The notes under the pieces were generated by a model. It was not told where the DNA came from, ran no database searches, and saw only the letters and a program-made list of their open reading frames with translations. From assembly GCA_018697195.1 (NCBI GenBank), contig CM031858.1:75669102-75733101 (forward strand): a stretch of DNA of 64,000 bases. The letters are read 5' to 3'. Source of the stretch: Certhia americana. Taxonomy: Eukaryota > Chordata > Aves > Passeriformes > Certhiidae. Below, piece after piece: positions 62,831 through 64,000 of the stretch (positions are counted from its first letter, which is position 1; each line of letters starts with the position of its first letter). The position numbers were made by a program, and so were the translations under genes.

Positions 62831-64000
62831 AGCAAATTATTTATATATAAAAATTTACTGACTGTGTGATAATTAGTGACCCTCAAATGCTACAGGGTCT
62901 GAGGCCGATCATTTTGCAGGTGGGTTGTGCAACAAATAAGACTTCACACAAAGCCTTACTATTATTTTGCTTTGGTACAGCTGCCTAATTGAGGATTTTA
63001 ATTTATAACAATACTCGGCCTTAACACAACCTGGAGTTTTCTGCAATTTCTCAGGTATCGAAATAATCCAAATCAATTTTTCATATCGATGAACTGCAGA
63101 GTTACCTTCAAGAGCTGCTGCTGTTGTTTGAGAGGAGGATTTGGGACAGCAGGAAAAGGCAGTTTGATATAATATTTTAAAATAAGCTCACTTGGTAAAG
63201 TTGAGGAACGTTCAGAAACACTGTATAGCAGCTGTACACCAGACTGGAAGCTGAGGTGATGGATTGGGTGTGAAGGGAGAAGTAATCAAAACAGGGAATT
63301 GGACACAGGGTCAAGTGGCTTCTTGGCTCAGCAGGTCTGGGCTTCCCACTGCCCTGGGATTTAGCAGGGGCTCCCTGGCAACTAAGCATGAACAGAACAA
63401 AAAAAAAAGGGAAAAATGCAGGGAGCTTTTCCTCAGAGAGGTCAGTTGGAGTTTTCATCAAATTTAGATTGAGATTTTATTTGTTGCTGTGTTGTCTGTC
63501 TTGATGGAATCAGATCTTATCTCCTGTTACCCATCTTGTTATAGTAATACCAGTCTATAAGGAAACACCTTTAAATGATGTTCAGAAAAATTTCCTGCAG
63601 AATAAAATGAAGAATGGAAAAAAATATATAAATGTTTATTTTACAAAGAATCTCAAAACATTTTTTTTTCTGTTCAGAATATTTTCAATTTTCTTTAACA
63701 TCGTATGAAATTAAAATTTTCTATATACATTTATTGCTTAGGGAAGCTAGGAAACTGTGTAAGGGAGCCCCACTTCACATTTCTTTCTCATTTTTCTTTG
63801 TCTGCTTTCTCAAGAATAAAAAATAGACTGAAAATAGACCTGGAAAACAAACTCATAATCCCAAATCATGATCTGAAATATTTGTGTTTCCTAAGAAAGT
63901 AGTATTAGTTCAAGTAAAATTCAACTTTTCATTTTAATCCAGTGTACAAAATATTAATTCTAAAATTATTACAGACAATAAATAAACCAACATTATAAAC

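Larger units (their letters stand above)
61986..64000. other. Unique AT-rich non-coding stretch
   Basis: No gene or transposon recognised. It contains a CA/TA-rich microsatellite (62070-62130), a small imperfect local duplication (62783-62830), an A-rich tract (62540-62572) and T-runs. Confidence 0.6.

Overview
The window looks like a piece of avian, probably passerine, nuclear genome, and I see no protein-coding gene or RNA gene in it. The background is AT-rich. The interspersed repeats are almost all CR1 LINEs, plus three LTR copies of a kind seen in songbird endogenous retroviruses (termini TGTCC.../...GGACA). I recognise no SINE, L1 or Alu. This is the composition of a bird gene desert or a very long intron. 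The lineage call rests on repeat type only.

Layout. 1-5.8 kb is unique AT-rich DNA. A minus-strand CR1 lies at 5.8-6.6 kb and an older, internally deleted one at 9.65-10.15 kb. An ancient CR1 remnant is at 13.7-14.2 kb. 14.2-26.4 kb is unique apart from a short CR1 3' end near 21.2 kb. A 1,748-bp LTR with a 5-bp target duplication (GGGTG) fills 26,409-28,156 and makes the only large GC-rich island. A plus-strand CR1 at 29.5-31.7 kb is split by a second LTR (about 30.16-30.91 kb). 31.7-47.7 kb is mostly unique, with one CR1 3' end at 38.5 kb. A 36-bp perfect hairpin lies at 47.76-47.84 kb. Next come a plus-strand CR1 (48.0-49.3 kb) and a minus-strand CR1 (49.7-50.8 kb), placed tail to tail. 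Smaller CR1 pieces follow at 51.4, 51.7 (weak), 54.4 and 55.6 kb. A minus-strand CR1 at 59.4-60.9 kb abuts a plus-strand CR1 fragment head to head. A clean solo LTR with target duplication ACCCT lies at 61,345-61,980. The rest is unique sequence with microsatellites.

Nothing works together as a pathway. The CR1 reverse-transcriptase remnants are all frame-broken, and two have lost catalytic Asp codons. All three LTRs lie with their polyadenylation signal on the minus strand. The most striking observation is a 212-bp stretch, 98% identical without indels, shared by two CR1 copies 29 kb apart and in opposite orientation; their flanking CR1 sequence is far more diverged. I did not find a new biological system here.
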